From an uncultured Alphaproteobacteria bacterium (GTDB taxonomy: Bacteria; Pseudomonadota; Alphaproteobacteria; Rhodobacterales; Rhodobacteraceae): a stretch of 64,000 nt of DNA. Location: NCBI GenBank assembly GCA_902596605.1, contig CACJUU010000001.1, positions 1 through 64,000 on the forward strand, written 5' to 3'. Positions 47,438 through 55,894 of the stretch are shown here, one piece after another. The position numbers were made by a program, and so were the translations under genes. A model generated the notes under the pieces. The model was given only the letters and a program-made list of their open reading frames with translations, was not told where the DNA came from and made no database searches. Each line of letters opens with the position of its first letter. Within the stretch, counting starts at the first letter, position 1.

Positions 47438-48727
47438 TTAACTGCAGTTCTGTGTCTTCCAACCAGGCTTATCTGATTTGTAGGTATCAGCCGCTTCAGT
47501 AAGAAGAGGTTGCACTATATCAGTCATTGGAGGAATAAAATCTGTGATTTTTTCCCAATCCTTACCATTCCACTGTTGCACAAAGATTGATCCCTGCCCT
47601 TCATGGTCTGCACAGGATCCGATTACTGGTGTAAAACCTTCAAACCCAAGCTCTTTCAGTCGTGCTTCGTCTAACTTAATCATCTCGAAGCCTTTACGCA
47701 CGTCTGCACCTGTTACATTCGCCTTGCCAGTTAGTTTTTGGGCCTCAATTATAGCTTCAGCCATTACCACAGCCATAAATAGTGACCTGTTATAGAGCAC
47801 CTTGCCTGGCATATCAGGTTCCGTTTTCGTCAAACCCTTGCTCACGACATGCTTGATGACGTCTTGAACAACTGGAAAGTCCCTTCCGGCTGGCGTAAAG
47901 TTTGAAGCCTTATAACCTTTAGCTTTCATGCCTAGAGCCTCAACATCAACGTGTCCACCAGACCACCAATTCCCAATAAATCTATCAAGTGGAAATCTTG
48001 TCTTTGCAGCTTCTTTTACAGCGGTAATATTCATCACCCCCCAGCCCCACATGATAACCCAGTCAGGCTTTTCTTTTCTAATAGTCAACCACTGCGATCC
48101 CTGGTTCTGAGAATCAGCAAAAGCTACAGGAATTCTAACCGTTTCAAAACCCATTTTAGGCTCTAGTTTGTCTAAAAGAGGCAATGGCTCACGTCCATAT
48201 CCACCATCCAAGTATAAGAAAGCTATTTTCTTACCCTTCAGTCCTGTTTCACTATCTATGTATGAAAGAATTGAGGTCATTTGAGACCAATAGGATGCAG
48301 GGTAATTAAAGGCCCAAGGAAAGGTCTCTCCCTTTGCAGCGGCTGATAATCCATAACCCATTGTAAAAATCGGAACTTCGTCCTCAGGGGCTTTTTGAAG
48401 CAGCTGAAGCGTGATACCTGTTGAATTTGGTATATGCATTAAAGGATTCTTACCTCTGTAGGATTCATAACACTCGACACCTTTCTGAGCATTATACCCT
48501 GTCTCGCACTCTTCCGGATTAACTTTTAATCCACCTATTCCACCATCTCTTTCGTTAAGCATTGTGAAGTAATCAGTAATAGCGTTAGCGCCCATAGTCC
48601 CGTTAGCAGCGAATGGTCCAACCCTATAAGTAAGGTGGGGAACCAAAAGCTCCTCGGCGAAACTCATACTTACCGTTGAAATTAAGGTGCCTAAAGCGAC
48701 GGCAGCACCAATAATATGTTTTTTCAT
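47438..48727 (-). CDS. livK: ABC transporter substrate-binding protein, LivK/HAAT type
   Basis: This periplasmic binding protein is 429 residues counted from ATG 48727, which has GGGAG just upstream. The signal peptide is MKKHIIGAAVALGTLISTVSMSFA with cleavage before EELL. The mature part has YRVGPFAANGTMGANAITDYFTMLNERDGGIGG and KGKKIAFLYLDGGYGREPLPLL, the periplasmic-binding-protein type 1 fold of HAAT importers. The subgroup next to PaaK-like and acyl-CoA ligases probably binds carboxylates or aromatic acids rather than leucine. The gene is preceded and followed by RNA hairpins. Confidence 0.88.
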   Translation of the reverse strand: MKKHIIGAAVALGTLISTVSMSFAEELLVPHLTYRVGPFAANGTMGANAITDYFTMLNERDGGIGGLKVNPEECETGYNAQKGVECYESYRGKNPLMHIPNSTGITLQLLQKAPEDEVPIFTMGYGLSAAAKGETFPWAFNYPASYWSQMTSILSYIDSETGLKGKKIAFLYLDGGYGREPLPLLDKLEPKMGFETVRIPVAFADSQNQGSQWLTIRKEKPDWVIMWGWGVMNITAVKEAAKTRFPLDRFIGNWWSGGHVDVEALGMKAKGYKASNFTPAGRDFPVVQDVIKHVVSKGLTKTEPDMPGKVLYNRSLFMAVVMAEAIIEAQKLTGKANVTGADVRKGFEMIKLDEARLKELGFEGFTPVIGSCADHEGQGSIFVQQWNGKDWEKITDFIPPMTDIVQPLLTEAADTYKSDKPGWKTQNCS

Positions 48728-48745
48728 TTTTTTCTCCCTATTAAA

Positions 48746-48838
48746 CAGCTTTCGCTGCACATTTATTTTGGGCCTGTATACCCGAAAAAGTGGAACGGCC
48801 CAGTTTCCACCAAACTCGTTATCAATACGGAAACGGCC
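48746..48838 (-). promoter_or_regulatory. Structured RNA leader before the substrate-binding-protein gene
   Basis: Reading the minus strand, GGCCGTTTCC at the very end of livM can pair with GGAAAC-TG-GGCC (48829-48838 with 48797-48808). Alternatively that same GGGCC can pair with GGCCCA further on (48797-48802 with 48769-48774). These two hairpins exclude each other. A third hairpin, CAGC-GAAA-GCTG with a GNRA tetraloop (48746-48757), sits just upstream of the ribosome-binding site. The set could act as an RNA-processing or attenuation element. Confidence 0.4.
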
Positions 48839-49910
48839 ACAATCTAAGCTTCTGTTTTGTGATTTGCCACAGTCGAGCTAAACCATGAGGCTCCAGTATA
48901 AGAATTATTATTATCATAGCACCTAATAATATTGTTGAAAAGTTTTCCATCACGAACGCATCAAAACCAAATACAGATTTTCCAATTTCTTTAATTAAAA
49001 CCGGAACGACCCACACAAATATCGCACCCATATATGACCCGGTTATTGATCCAAGACCTCCGATTATTACCATAAATAAATACAGAAAGCTGTGGTTGAT
49101 ATCAAAGCTCTCTGCCTCGGCTGCGCCCAACCAAAAGAAAACCATCAAAGCGCCCGCAATTCCAATATAAAATGAAGAAAAAGCAAAAGCGGAAAGTTTC
49201 GCCACAAGGGGTCTGATGCCAATAAGCTCAGCAGCAATATCCATGTCTCTAATCATCATCCATGACCGGCCAATTCGGCCTCTTATAACATTGGAGGCAA
49301 GCCACGTAAGGACAATAAGTGTTACCAAAACGAAATAATATCGGGTCATTCCAGCAGATTGTGGGCCTATCATAATTATACCGAACATCTCTTTGTTCGG
49401 ACCTTCAATCGCCCCACTTGCGTTATAATTATACAGCCATGCCACTCGTATAAAAGCCCACGTCAGGAAAAATTGGGCCGCAAGAGTTGCTACTATCAGG
49501 TAGAAGCCTTTTATTTTCAGCGATGGGAGGCCAAAAATGACACCTACCACAGCACTTACCAACCCTGATAACACAAGAGCTATAATTATGTTGATGTCGG
49601 GAAAAATTGTAATAAATTTATAGAAAGCATACGCCCCAACTCCACTGAACGCTCCGGTTCCTAGAGAAATCTGTCCTGCGAATCCGAGTAGTATGTTTAA
49701 ACCTAAAGTCATAATTATAAAAACCATACAAGGGATCATAATTGCCCCCATCGCAAACTCATAATTGAGCCCTGGAAGACCAAACATTGGTATTACTAAA
49801 AAGGTTAAAACACATAGTATACCAATTCCGATCTTATCCTCGAATAATGGAAAGGCAGCTAATTCGTCCTTATACCTCGATTTAAATTGTCCAGTCTCTT
49901 TATAAAACAT
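48822..49910 (-). CDS. livM: ABC transporter permease, LivM type
   Basis: This 362-residue inner-membrane permease has about eight to ten hydrophobic spans. Family sequence includes NILLGFAGQISLGTGAFSGVGAYA (the LivM/LivH conserved stretch), GLPSLKIKGFYLIVATLAAQF and GGLGSITGSYMGAIFV. The EAA-like coupling loop is around IRDMDIAAELIGIRPLVAKLSAFAFSSFYIG. An N-terminal cytoplasmic extension of about 35 residues precedes the first span. It lies 2 bp after livH. Confidence 0.93.
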   Translation of the reverse strand: MFYKETGQFKSRYKDELAAFPLFEDKIGIGILCVLTFLVIPMFGLPGLNYEFAMGAIMIPCMVFIIMTLGLNILLGFAGQISLGTGAFSGVGAYAFYKFITIFPDINIIIALVLSGLVSAVVGVIFGLPSLKIKGFYLIVATLAAQFFLTWAFIRVAWLYNYNASGAIEGPNKEMFGIIMIGPQSAGMTRYYFVLVTLIVLTWLASNVIRGRIGRSWMMIRDMDIAAELIGIRPLVAKLSAFAFSSFYIGIAGALMVFFWLGAAEAESFDINHSFLYLFMVIIGGLGSITGSYMGAIFVWVVPVLIKEIGKSVFGFDAFVMENFSTILLGAMIIIILILEPHGLARLWQITKQKLRLWPFPY

Positions 49911-49912
49911 AC

Positions 49913-50869
49913 CTAAACCCTCTCAATAATTTTTTCACCAAAGAGGCCCTGCGGCTTGAACAAAAGAAAAACCAAAGCAATTACATATGCAAACCAACCT
50001 TCGACACTTCCCCCCATCATGGGACCCCAATATATTTCAAATATTTTTTCACCTAATCCAATTATCAGGCCTCCGATAATTGCACCAGGAACCGAGGTAA
50101 ACCCTCCGATAATCAACACAGGTAATGCTTTCAACCCGATAATTTGTAATGCGAATGATACATCCGACCGGGCACCCCAAAAAAGTCCCCCAACCAGCGC
50201 TACAATTCCTGCAACAAACCAAACGATGACCCATATTTGGTTGAGTGAAATCCCCACAGAAAGAGCTGCCTGATGGTCATCTGCCACCGCACGAAGACCT
50301 CGACCTATCTTTGTTTTACTAAAAAATACTGCTAAAATAGCTATCAAACTACTAGCAAGAACGACAGCAGAGATATCGATATGCTCAAAATACACCGCTC
50401 CCCCAAACATAGGCCACTCGCTACTCCCAACCGGAAACCCTAGCTCTGCGTGTATCATCGATCTTGGCACACCTCCAAAGATCCATTGCGCAGCCCCAAT
50501 AATGACGAATGTTAAACCGATGGTAGACATGAATAAAATATTACCATCTTGGTTAACTAGATTTCTCAATATTACCCGTTCAACCCCGTAGGCAAGTGCG
50601 TACATTAACAATAGCACTAAAGCCACGCTTATCCATGGGTTGATACCCATTTCATAAAAGCTAACCAAAGCTAATGCCGCCAAAACCATTAAAATAGGTT
50701 GTGAAAAATTAAAAACTCCTGAGGCCTTAAATATTAACACAAACCCTAACGCAAGAAGCGCGTATAAAGTTCCGCCTACAAAACCATCCCAAAGGCCCTG
50801 AAAAAATAGGTCGGGTAACGCTACCATATCTAAGAAAGGCGCAATAAAAATCATATGTAATATTTCCAT
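49913..50869 (-). CDS. livH: ABC transporter permease, LivH type
   Basis: This 318-residue permease partner of LivM has QGLWDGFVGGTLYALLALGFVLIFKASGVFNFSQP (the LivH N-terminal signature), GLRAVADDHQAALSVGISLNQIW (coupling helix to the ATPases) and GGFTSVPGAIIGGLIIGLGEKI. It has about eight membrane spans. The start overlaps the livG stop by 1 bp (TAATG). Confidence 0.94.
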   Translation of the reverse strand: MEILHMIFIAPFLDMVALPDLFFQGLWDGFVGGTLYALLALGFVLIFKASGVFNFSQPILMVLAALALVSFYEMGINPWISVALVLLLMYALAYGVERVILRNLVNQDGNILFMSTIGLTFVIIGAAQWIFGGVPRSMIHAELGFPVGSSEWPMFGGAVYFEHIDISAVVLASSLIAILAVFFSKTKIGRGLRAVADDHQAALSVGISLNQIWVIVWFVAGIVALVGGLFWGARSDVSFALQIIGLKALPVLIIGGFTSVPGAIIGGLIIGLGEKIFEIYWGPMMGGSVEGWFAYVIALVFLLFKPQGLFGEKIIERV

Positions 50870-51651
50870 TAGTGAGGTACTCCTAAATATGCATCAATAA
50901 CCGCTTGATTCGATTGGACCTCTTTTGGCGTCCCATCAGCCAGCAACTTCCCATAGTCTAAAACCACTACTCGGTCTGCTAGATCCATGACAACAGCCAT
51001 GTCATGTTCGATAAGAGCTATTGTCGTTCCAAATTCTTCATTAACCTCCACAATAAATCTCGACATATCCTGTTTCTCTTCGACATTCATTCCTGCCATA
51101 GGCTCGTCTAATAAAAGTAAGTTTGGCTCCATCGCTAACGCTCTTGCCAACTCGACTCTCTTTTGTAATCCATACGGTAAGGACCCCACGGGAGTTTTTC
51201 TGATATGATTAATTTCAAGGAAATCTATTATCTCTTCACACCTTTTTCGATGCTGAACCTCCTCTTCTATCGCAGGCCCATATCTTAGCATTTGCCAAAA
51301 AATATTTTTATTCATCTGTAGTTGTCGACCAGTCATCACATTCTCTATGGTCGTCATTCCTTTGAAAAGTGCGATATTCTGAAACGTTCTTGCAATGCCG
51401 GTCTTCGCCACCTCGTATGGCTCCATAGACGGTCTTTTTTGGCCATCAAACCAAATTTCGCCTTCTTGAGGGTGATAAAACCCGTTGATCACATTCAACA
51501 TTGACGATTTTCCGGCCCCATTGGGACCTATTATTGCTCGTATTTCACCTTCATGGATATCAAAAGAGACACCTTGTATTGCAACTACCCCTCCAAACCT
51601 AAGGTTAATATTTTTAACTTCCATCATTATTTTGGGCGCTTTTTCGTTCAT
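50869..51651 (-). CDS. livG: ABC transporter ATP-binding protein, LivG type
   Basis: This 260-residue ATPase is the partner of LivF. Walker A is GPNGAGKSSMLNVI, the LivG-type sequence after it is KTGIARTFQNIALFKGMTTIENV, the signature region is LPYGLQKRVELARALA, and Walker B is LLLLDEPMAGMNVEE. The conserved His lies in LIEHDMAVVMDLADRVVVLDYG. It follows the acyl-CoA ligase gene by 23 bp. Confidence 0.94.
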   Translation of the reverse strand: MNEKAPKIMMEVKNINLRFGGVVAIQGVSFDIHEGEIRAIIGPNGAGKSSMLNVINGFYHPQEGEIWFDGQKRPSMEPYEVAKTGIARTFQNIALFKGMTTIENVMTGRQLQMNKNIFWQMLRYGPAIEEEVQHRKRCEEIIDFLEINHIRKTPVGSLPYGLQKRVELARALAMEPNLLLLDEPMAGMNVEEKQDMSRFIVEVNEEFGTTIALIEHDMAVVMDLADRVVVLDYGKLLADGTPKEVQSNQAVIDAYLGVPH

Positions 51652-51674
51652 TTTATTAAATCCCTAGTCTTTTC

Positions 51675-53630
51675 CTATTCTGCTGCTTCTTGAAGTTGAT
51701 AGATAGTCGCGTCTACTATTGAAAGTGTTGCCTCCAAATAACCTTTGCGACCATCTTCATAAGTTACCTCCGTTTTCGTATCAACAGACCCATTGTCTGA
51801 GTAAAGGGCGCTGACGAGATCATCATATTTTTCGTTTATAAAAGCCCTCTTAACTTTTCGAGTTCTTGTTATCTCACCATCATCAGGATCAAGCTCTTTG
51901 TGTAAAACTAAAAACTTTCTTATCTGACAGCCAGACATCATAGAGTCCTTTGCCAATGCCATATTAACATCTTCTACGTGCTCCTTCAGAATATTAGCCA
52001 CTTCGCTATTTGACGCTAGTTCCTGATAGGAAGAGTATGAAATATTGTTCTTCTCAGCCCAGTTTCCAACAGCAGTCATATCAATATTTAAAAACGCCAC
52101 ACAAAACTCTTTTTTATCACCGAACAATACTGCCTCCAATATATTTGGAAAAAACTTCAGCTTGTTTTCAACATATTTTGGTGCAAAGAGTGCTCCGTTC
52201 TTTAGTTTGCCTACGTCTTTAGCTCTATCAATAATCCGCAATTGGCCCGTATTTTCATCAATATATCCTGCATCACCAGTTGCTACCCATCCATCCTTAT
52301 TCTTTGTTTCGCCAGTAGCCTTGGGGTTTTTGTAGTACTCTTTAAAAGACCCAACAGATTTATACAAAATCTCTCCCGAAGGCGCTATTTTCAACTCCAC
52401 TCCTTCAATTGGTTTTCCGACAGTATCCGAAAAGACCTCATCATTACCTTGCATTGTGAGAAAAACTGAAGCCTCGGTTTGTCCGTAAAGTTGTTTCAGG
52501 TTTATGCCAAGTGAGCGATAAAAATCAAAAAGCTCTGCACTTATTAAATCTCCTGCAGTGTAGGCTATTCTCACATTCGAGAAACCCAGCATATTCTTGA
52601 GCGGTGCATAAATCAGGAAGTTACCTAGAGAATATTTAAGTCTGTCTAACAGTCCAACTTTTCTTTTTTCCAAAATATCCCGCCCTACTTTTTCTGCGTG
52701 TGCCATGAAATATTTAAATGCAACTTTTTTAAAGAATGCAGCATCTTCAATTCTTATAAAAACCGAGGTCTTAAGACGTTCCCACAATGGAGGCGGGCCA
52801 AAGAATATTGATGGGCCAATTTCCCTCAAATCAACTTGCATTGTCTCGGGACCTTCCGGACAGTTAATACAAGCACCTGCTCCCATACCTTGCGCCACTG
52901 AAATCATGAAATCTCCAACCCAAGCCATTGGCAAATAGGAAAGCAAATAATCATCATGCGTCCAGCTATCATGTTGATTGGCTCCCCCTGATGCTCCAAT
53001 AATTGCTTGATGTGTTTGCACGACCCCTTTAGATTTACCTGTTGTTCCAGACGTGTAGAGTAAAACACATGTCGTATCTCCGGTTACTTTCTCCACACGA
53101 CGCTTTAATTCTTTATCCAGCTCAGCGCTGTCGCGAGATCCCATTTCCAGAATGTGAGCAAGACTATGCAAATTTTTATTATCATACTTTCTGAGCCCTT
53201 TGGGATCTACGAATACTATATCTTTGAATCCTTTCAATCGATCCGAAATTTCTAGTATCTTATCGACCTGTTCTTGATCTCCGACGACTGCAAACGAAGC
53301 ACCACAGTGAGAAAGGATGTACTCCATTTCCTCTGCAACCGCATCTTGATAGAGAGGTACGGGTATTGCGCCAATGTGTTGGCAAGCTAAAAGAGACCAA
53401 TATAAGGATGGTCTATTCCTTCCAATTACAGCAACGTGGTCACCCTCTTGAACGCCAAGCTTTATAAGTCCCTTTGATAATTTTAGTATTTCTTCACTGG
53501 ACTCTTTCCACGTCCAGGTTTGCCATATCCCAAGATCTTTTTCTCTAAAAGCAGGTGAGTCTCCAAACTTACTAACATTCCTAGCCAGCAACTTCGGCAT
53601 AGTGTCAAGAGTAGCGCTATTTTCCGTCAT
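51675..53630 (-). CDS. Long-chain-type acyl-CoA synthetase (AMP-forming)
   Basis: This adenylate-forming ligase activates a carboxylic acid with ATP and CoA. The start is ATG 53630 with GGGAGG upstream (651 residues); a TTG 12 bp further upstream overlaps that site and is less likely. Motifs are the P-loop CVLLYTSGTTGKSKG, YGQTEASVFLTMQ and WVATGDAGYIDENTGQLRIIDRAKDVGKLKNG. The C-terminal region (TRTRKVKRAFINEKY) has the catalytic Lys. It heads the ABC transporter run, an arrangement seen where the importer supplies the acid to be activated. Confidence 0.88.
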   Translation of the reverse strand: MTENSATLDTMPKLLARNVSKFGDSPAFREKDLGIWQTWTWKESSEEILKLSKGLIKLGVQEGDHVAVIGRNRPSLYWSLLACQHIGAIPVPLYQDAVAEEMEYILSHCGASFAVVGDQEQVDKILEISDRLKGFKDIVFVDPKGLRKYDNKNLHSLAHILEMGSRDSAELDKELKRRVEKVTGDTTCVLLYTSGTTGKSKGVVQTHQAIIGASGGANQHDSWTHDDYLLSYLPMAWVGDFMISVAQGMGAGACINCPEGPETMQVDLREIGPSIFFGPPPLWERLKTSVFIRIEDAAFFKKVAFKYFMAHAEKVGRDILEKRKVGLLDRLKYSLGNFLIYAPLKNMLGFSNVRIAYTAGDLISAELFDFYRSLGINLKQLYGQTEASVFLTMQGNDEVFSDTVGKPIEGVELKIAPSGEILYKSVGSFKEYYKNPKATGETKNKDGWVATGDAGYIDENTGQLRIIDRAKDVGKLKNGALFAPKYVENKLKFFPNILEAVLFGDKKEFCVAFLNIDMTAVGNWAEKNNISYSSYQELASNSEVANILKEHVEDVNMALAKDSMMSGCQIRKFLVLHKELDPDDGEITRTRKVKRAFINEKYDDLVSALYSDNGSVDTKTEVTYEDGRKGYLEATLSIVDATIYQLQEAAE

Positions 53631-53758
53631 TATCCCTCCCAAGATTTTTTGAAGAAAATATTAATTACTAAAGTTTAGGAAAAAAAAATCGATAAAACAA
53701 CAGGCTTTTTGGCCTTGTGACAAAAAGTACTAAAAGCGAGACATTATGACACTTCCCT

Positions 53759-55015
53759 TCACCTTAGTATTGCAATCCTAATATCATTTAAATTTATTCC
53801 AGTAGCACCAGAATAAAATAGGCTTGAAGCTATCTTATGCGCCGAAAACGAGTCGTAGTCCCTCAAAAAATCTTTTGATGGCGCTTTTTTATTCAACACC
53901 TTGATAGTTTCTCCCGAAATAATTGCTCCTGCATTTTTTTCAAACCCATCGATTCCATCAGTGTCAGCCACTAGAGCTGTGATTCCAGGGACACCCTCAA
54001 TTTCTTTTGCCAACGCTAACGCAAAATGTGAATTTCTACCCCCTCTTCCATGATTTTTAGGTAACTCGACGTGGGCTTCACCGCTCGAGACAATAATTGC
54101 TGGCTTTTTGATTGGTCGATCAAATTGTCTTATCTCTTTCAGTATTGATGCATGAAACTTAGCCAAAGATGCCGCATCACCCTCAAAATTTGAGGATAGC
54201 ACCAAAGTGTTTAATTCATAATTTTTCATTATATATTCACTCACGCTATCCAATAATGTAGCACTAGACCCTAGACACACAGATTTTAGCACGATCAAAT
54301 CTTTGTTTCTGAGAGGACTAAATCTTTTTCTATTTTCTGAAAAAAACCTATTAATTTTTGAACCAAAATCCAAATTACTAGTGGTAATTCTGTTCATCTC
54401 AGGAACAAATGTTGGGCCACTCCCAACAAGAGATAAATCTCCACCGGGAATGTCAGATACTACTAAATTAATTATCGGACAAGGAGAAGCAGTTAATGCG
54501 AGTTTACCTCTCTTTATTTGAGAAAACTCTCCTCGGTAAAAATTCATTTCTCTAATCGACAAACCAGAGCCAAGTAGTACCTTGTTTAAATGAATTTCAT
54601 CTTCAAGACAGTAGCCTTCTGGAGGTAAAGGTAATAAAGCTGAAGCTCCTCCTGAAATACAAAAAATTAGCAAATCATCTTTTCCAAGCTTTGAAATTGC
54701 TTTTAGGAGTTTATAGGATGCGTCTAAACCTTTCTGAGAGGGGATAGGGTGCGTAGCTTTAATCACCTCACAGTCTAATTCATCACATTTTTCATTTTCA
54801 GGAATGACAACAATTCCATCGGCTTTTCCTTTATACGTTCTAAAAAAAGCCTTTGCCAGGCGTCCTGCACCTTTTCCAACAGCAACGAAAAAAAGCCTTC
54901 CTAAAGGAGAATCAAACTTCATCTTTTCAAGTTTTTTTACCGGATCTGCTAATTCTAGAGACCCTAAAAATATGTCTTTAAGAATTTTTTTATCGTCGTA
55001 AATTTTGTTTACCAT
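53759..55015 (-). CDS. Glycerate 2-kinase (GckA/TtuD type, MOFRL family)
   Basis: This 418-residue protein of the class II glycerate kinase family converts glycerate to 2-phosphoglycerate. Characteristic stretches are FVAVGKGAGRLAKAF, ATHPIPSQKGLDASYKLL, LLIFCISGGASALLPLPPEG, INLVVSDIPGGDLSLVGSGPT and the MOFRL domain from VSSGEAHVELPKNHGRGGRNSHFALALA to VADTDGIDGFEKNAGAII. It may salvage glycerate from serine-cycle-like or photorespiratory carbon, which would suit a RuBisCO-bearing cell. It is on the same strand as the ligase but 116 bp away. Confidence 0.9.
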   Translation of the reverse strand: MVNKIYDDKKILKDIFLGSLELADPVKKLEKMKFDSPLGRLFFVAVGKGAGRLAKAFFRTYKGKADGIVVIPENEKCDELDCEVIKATHPIPSQKGLDASYKLLKAISKLGKDDLLIFCISGGASALLPLPPEGYCLEDEIHLNKVLLGSGLSIREMNFYRGEFSQIKRGKLALTASPCPIINLVVSDIPGGDLSLVGSGPTFVPEMNRITTSNLDFGSKINRFFSENRKRFSPLRNKDLIVLKSVCLGSSATLLDSVSEYIMKNYELNTLVLSSNFEGDAASLAKFHASILKEIRQFDRPIKKPAIIVSSGEAHVELPKNHGRGGRNSHFALALAKEIEGVPGITALVADTDGIDGFEKNAGAIISGETIKVLNKKAPSKDFLRDYDSFSAHKIASSLFYSGATGINLNDIRIAILR

Positions 55016-55071
55016 AAAAATGTTTCAGATATATGTTTCAAGCGTGATAAAACCTAAATTGGTACATCATT

Positions 55072-55812
55072 CTAAACATGCTGGCCTCCGTTAATCTCTA
55101 TTTCTGCGCCTGAGACATAACTCGCTTCTTTGGAGCATAAATAAAAAATCGTGTCAGCTACTTCTTCCGGCAGGCCGAGTCGCTTCATTGGAATATCAGC
55201 GACTATCTTGTCAGCACCTTCACTTAAAATTGCCGTCTTAACTTCTCCGGGCGCGATAGCGTTTACTCGAACACCCAAGGGACCGAAATCTTTCGACATC
55301 TCTCTAGTTAAGGCTCCCAAAGCTGCTTTTGATGTCGCGTAGGCAGCGCCAGCAAAAGGATGCACCCTACTTCCTGCAATTGATGTCACATTTACAATCG
55401 CCCCTTGCGCACTCAATAATTCTTCCTTTAATCCTCTCGCTAAAATTACCGAGGCAAAAAAGTTAACATGAAAAACCTTTCCCCATGTACTTAGGTCCGT
55501 TCCTAAAGTGTCCAGCCTTTCTCCATTCTCGCCTTTGGGCGATATGCCAGCATTGTTAACAAGCGCGTGCAATTTACCATTTAATCGTTTTTTGACCTCA
55601 TCAATAGCCTCGAGCGTGTTGTTTGGATTTGATAGATCGACTTGAATATGGTTCACCTCACCCCCAGGCCAGGGACATTTTGTGTCAAACGCCCGCCTGG
55701 AACATGTAATTACGCGCCAATTTTCTTCAGAAAATTTTCGGACGGTGGCATGGCCTATTCCTCTACTTGCACCCGTCAACAATATTATTTTTTGTTCTGA
55801 ATCATCAGCCAT
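55072..55812 (-). CDS. SDR-family NAD(P)-dependent oxidoreductase
   Basis: This 246-residue classical short-chain dehydrogenase has a TGASRGIGHATVRKF nucleotide-binding loop, LVNNAGISPKG and VNVTSIAGSRV with the catalytic Ser. The catalytic YATSK follows, then INAIAPGEVKTAI. The C-terminal CSKEASYVSGAEIEINGGQHV is typical. Arg residues after the second strand (TCSRRAFD) suggest NADP preference. The substrate is unknown. It lies between the glycerate kinase and aminotransferase genes with short gaps. Confidence 0.87.
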   Translation of the reverse strand: MADDSEQKIILLTGASRGIGHATVRKFSEENWRVITCSRRAFDTKCPWPGGEVNHIQVDLSNPNNTLEAIDEVKKRLNGKLHALVNNAGISPKGENGERLDTLGTDLSTWGKVFHVNFFASVILARGLKEELLSAQGAIVNVTSIAGSRVHPFAGAAYATSKAALGALTREMSKDFGPLGVRVNAIAPGEVKTAILSEGADKIVADIPMKRLGLPEEVADTIFYLCSKEASYVSGAEIEINGGQHV

Positions 55813-55894
55813 CGTTCTATAACCTCAGAAAATTATCTTAATTCCGATAAATTTAGTCAGATTTTAGCATTTAAAGGTATATATTTCAAGAATA

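Noticed and set aside
53700-53730. Terminator hairpin (AGGC/GCCT with a T-run) after the glycerate kinase gene
   Set aside because: The continuous stem is only four pairs with mismatches beyond; too weak to call.
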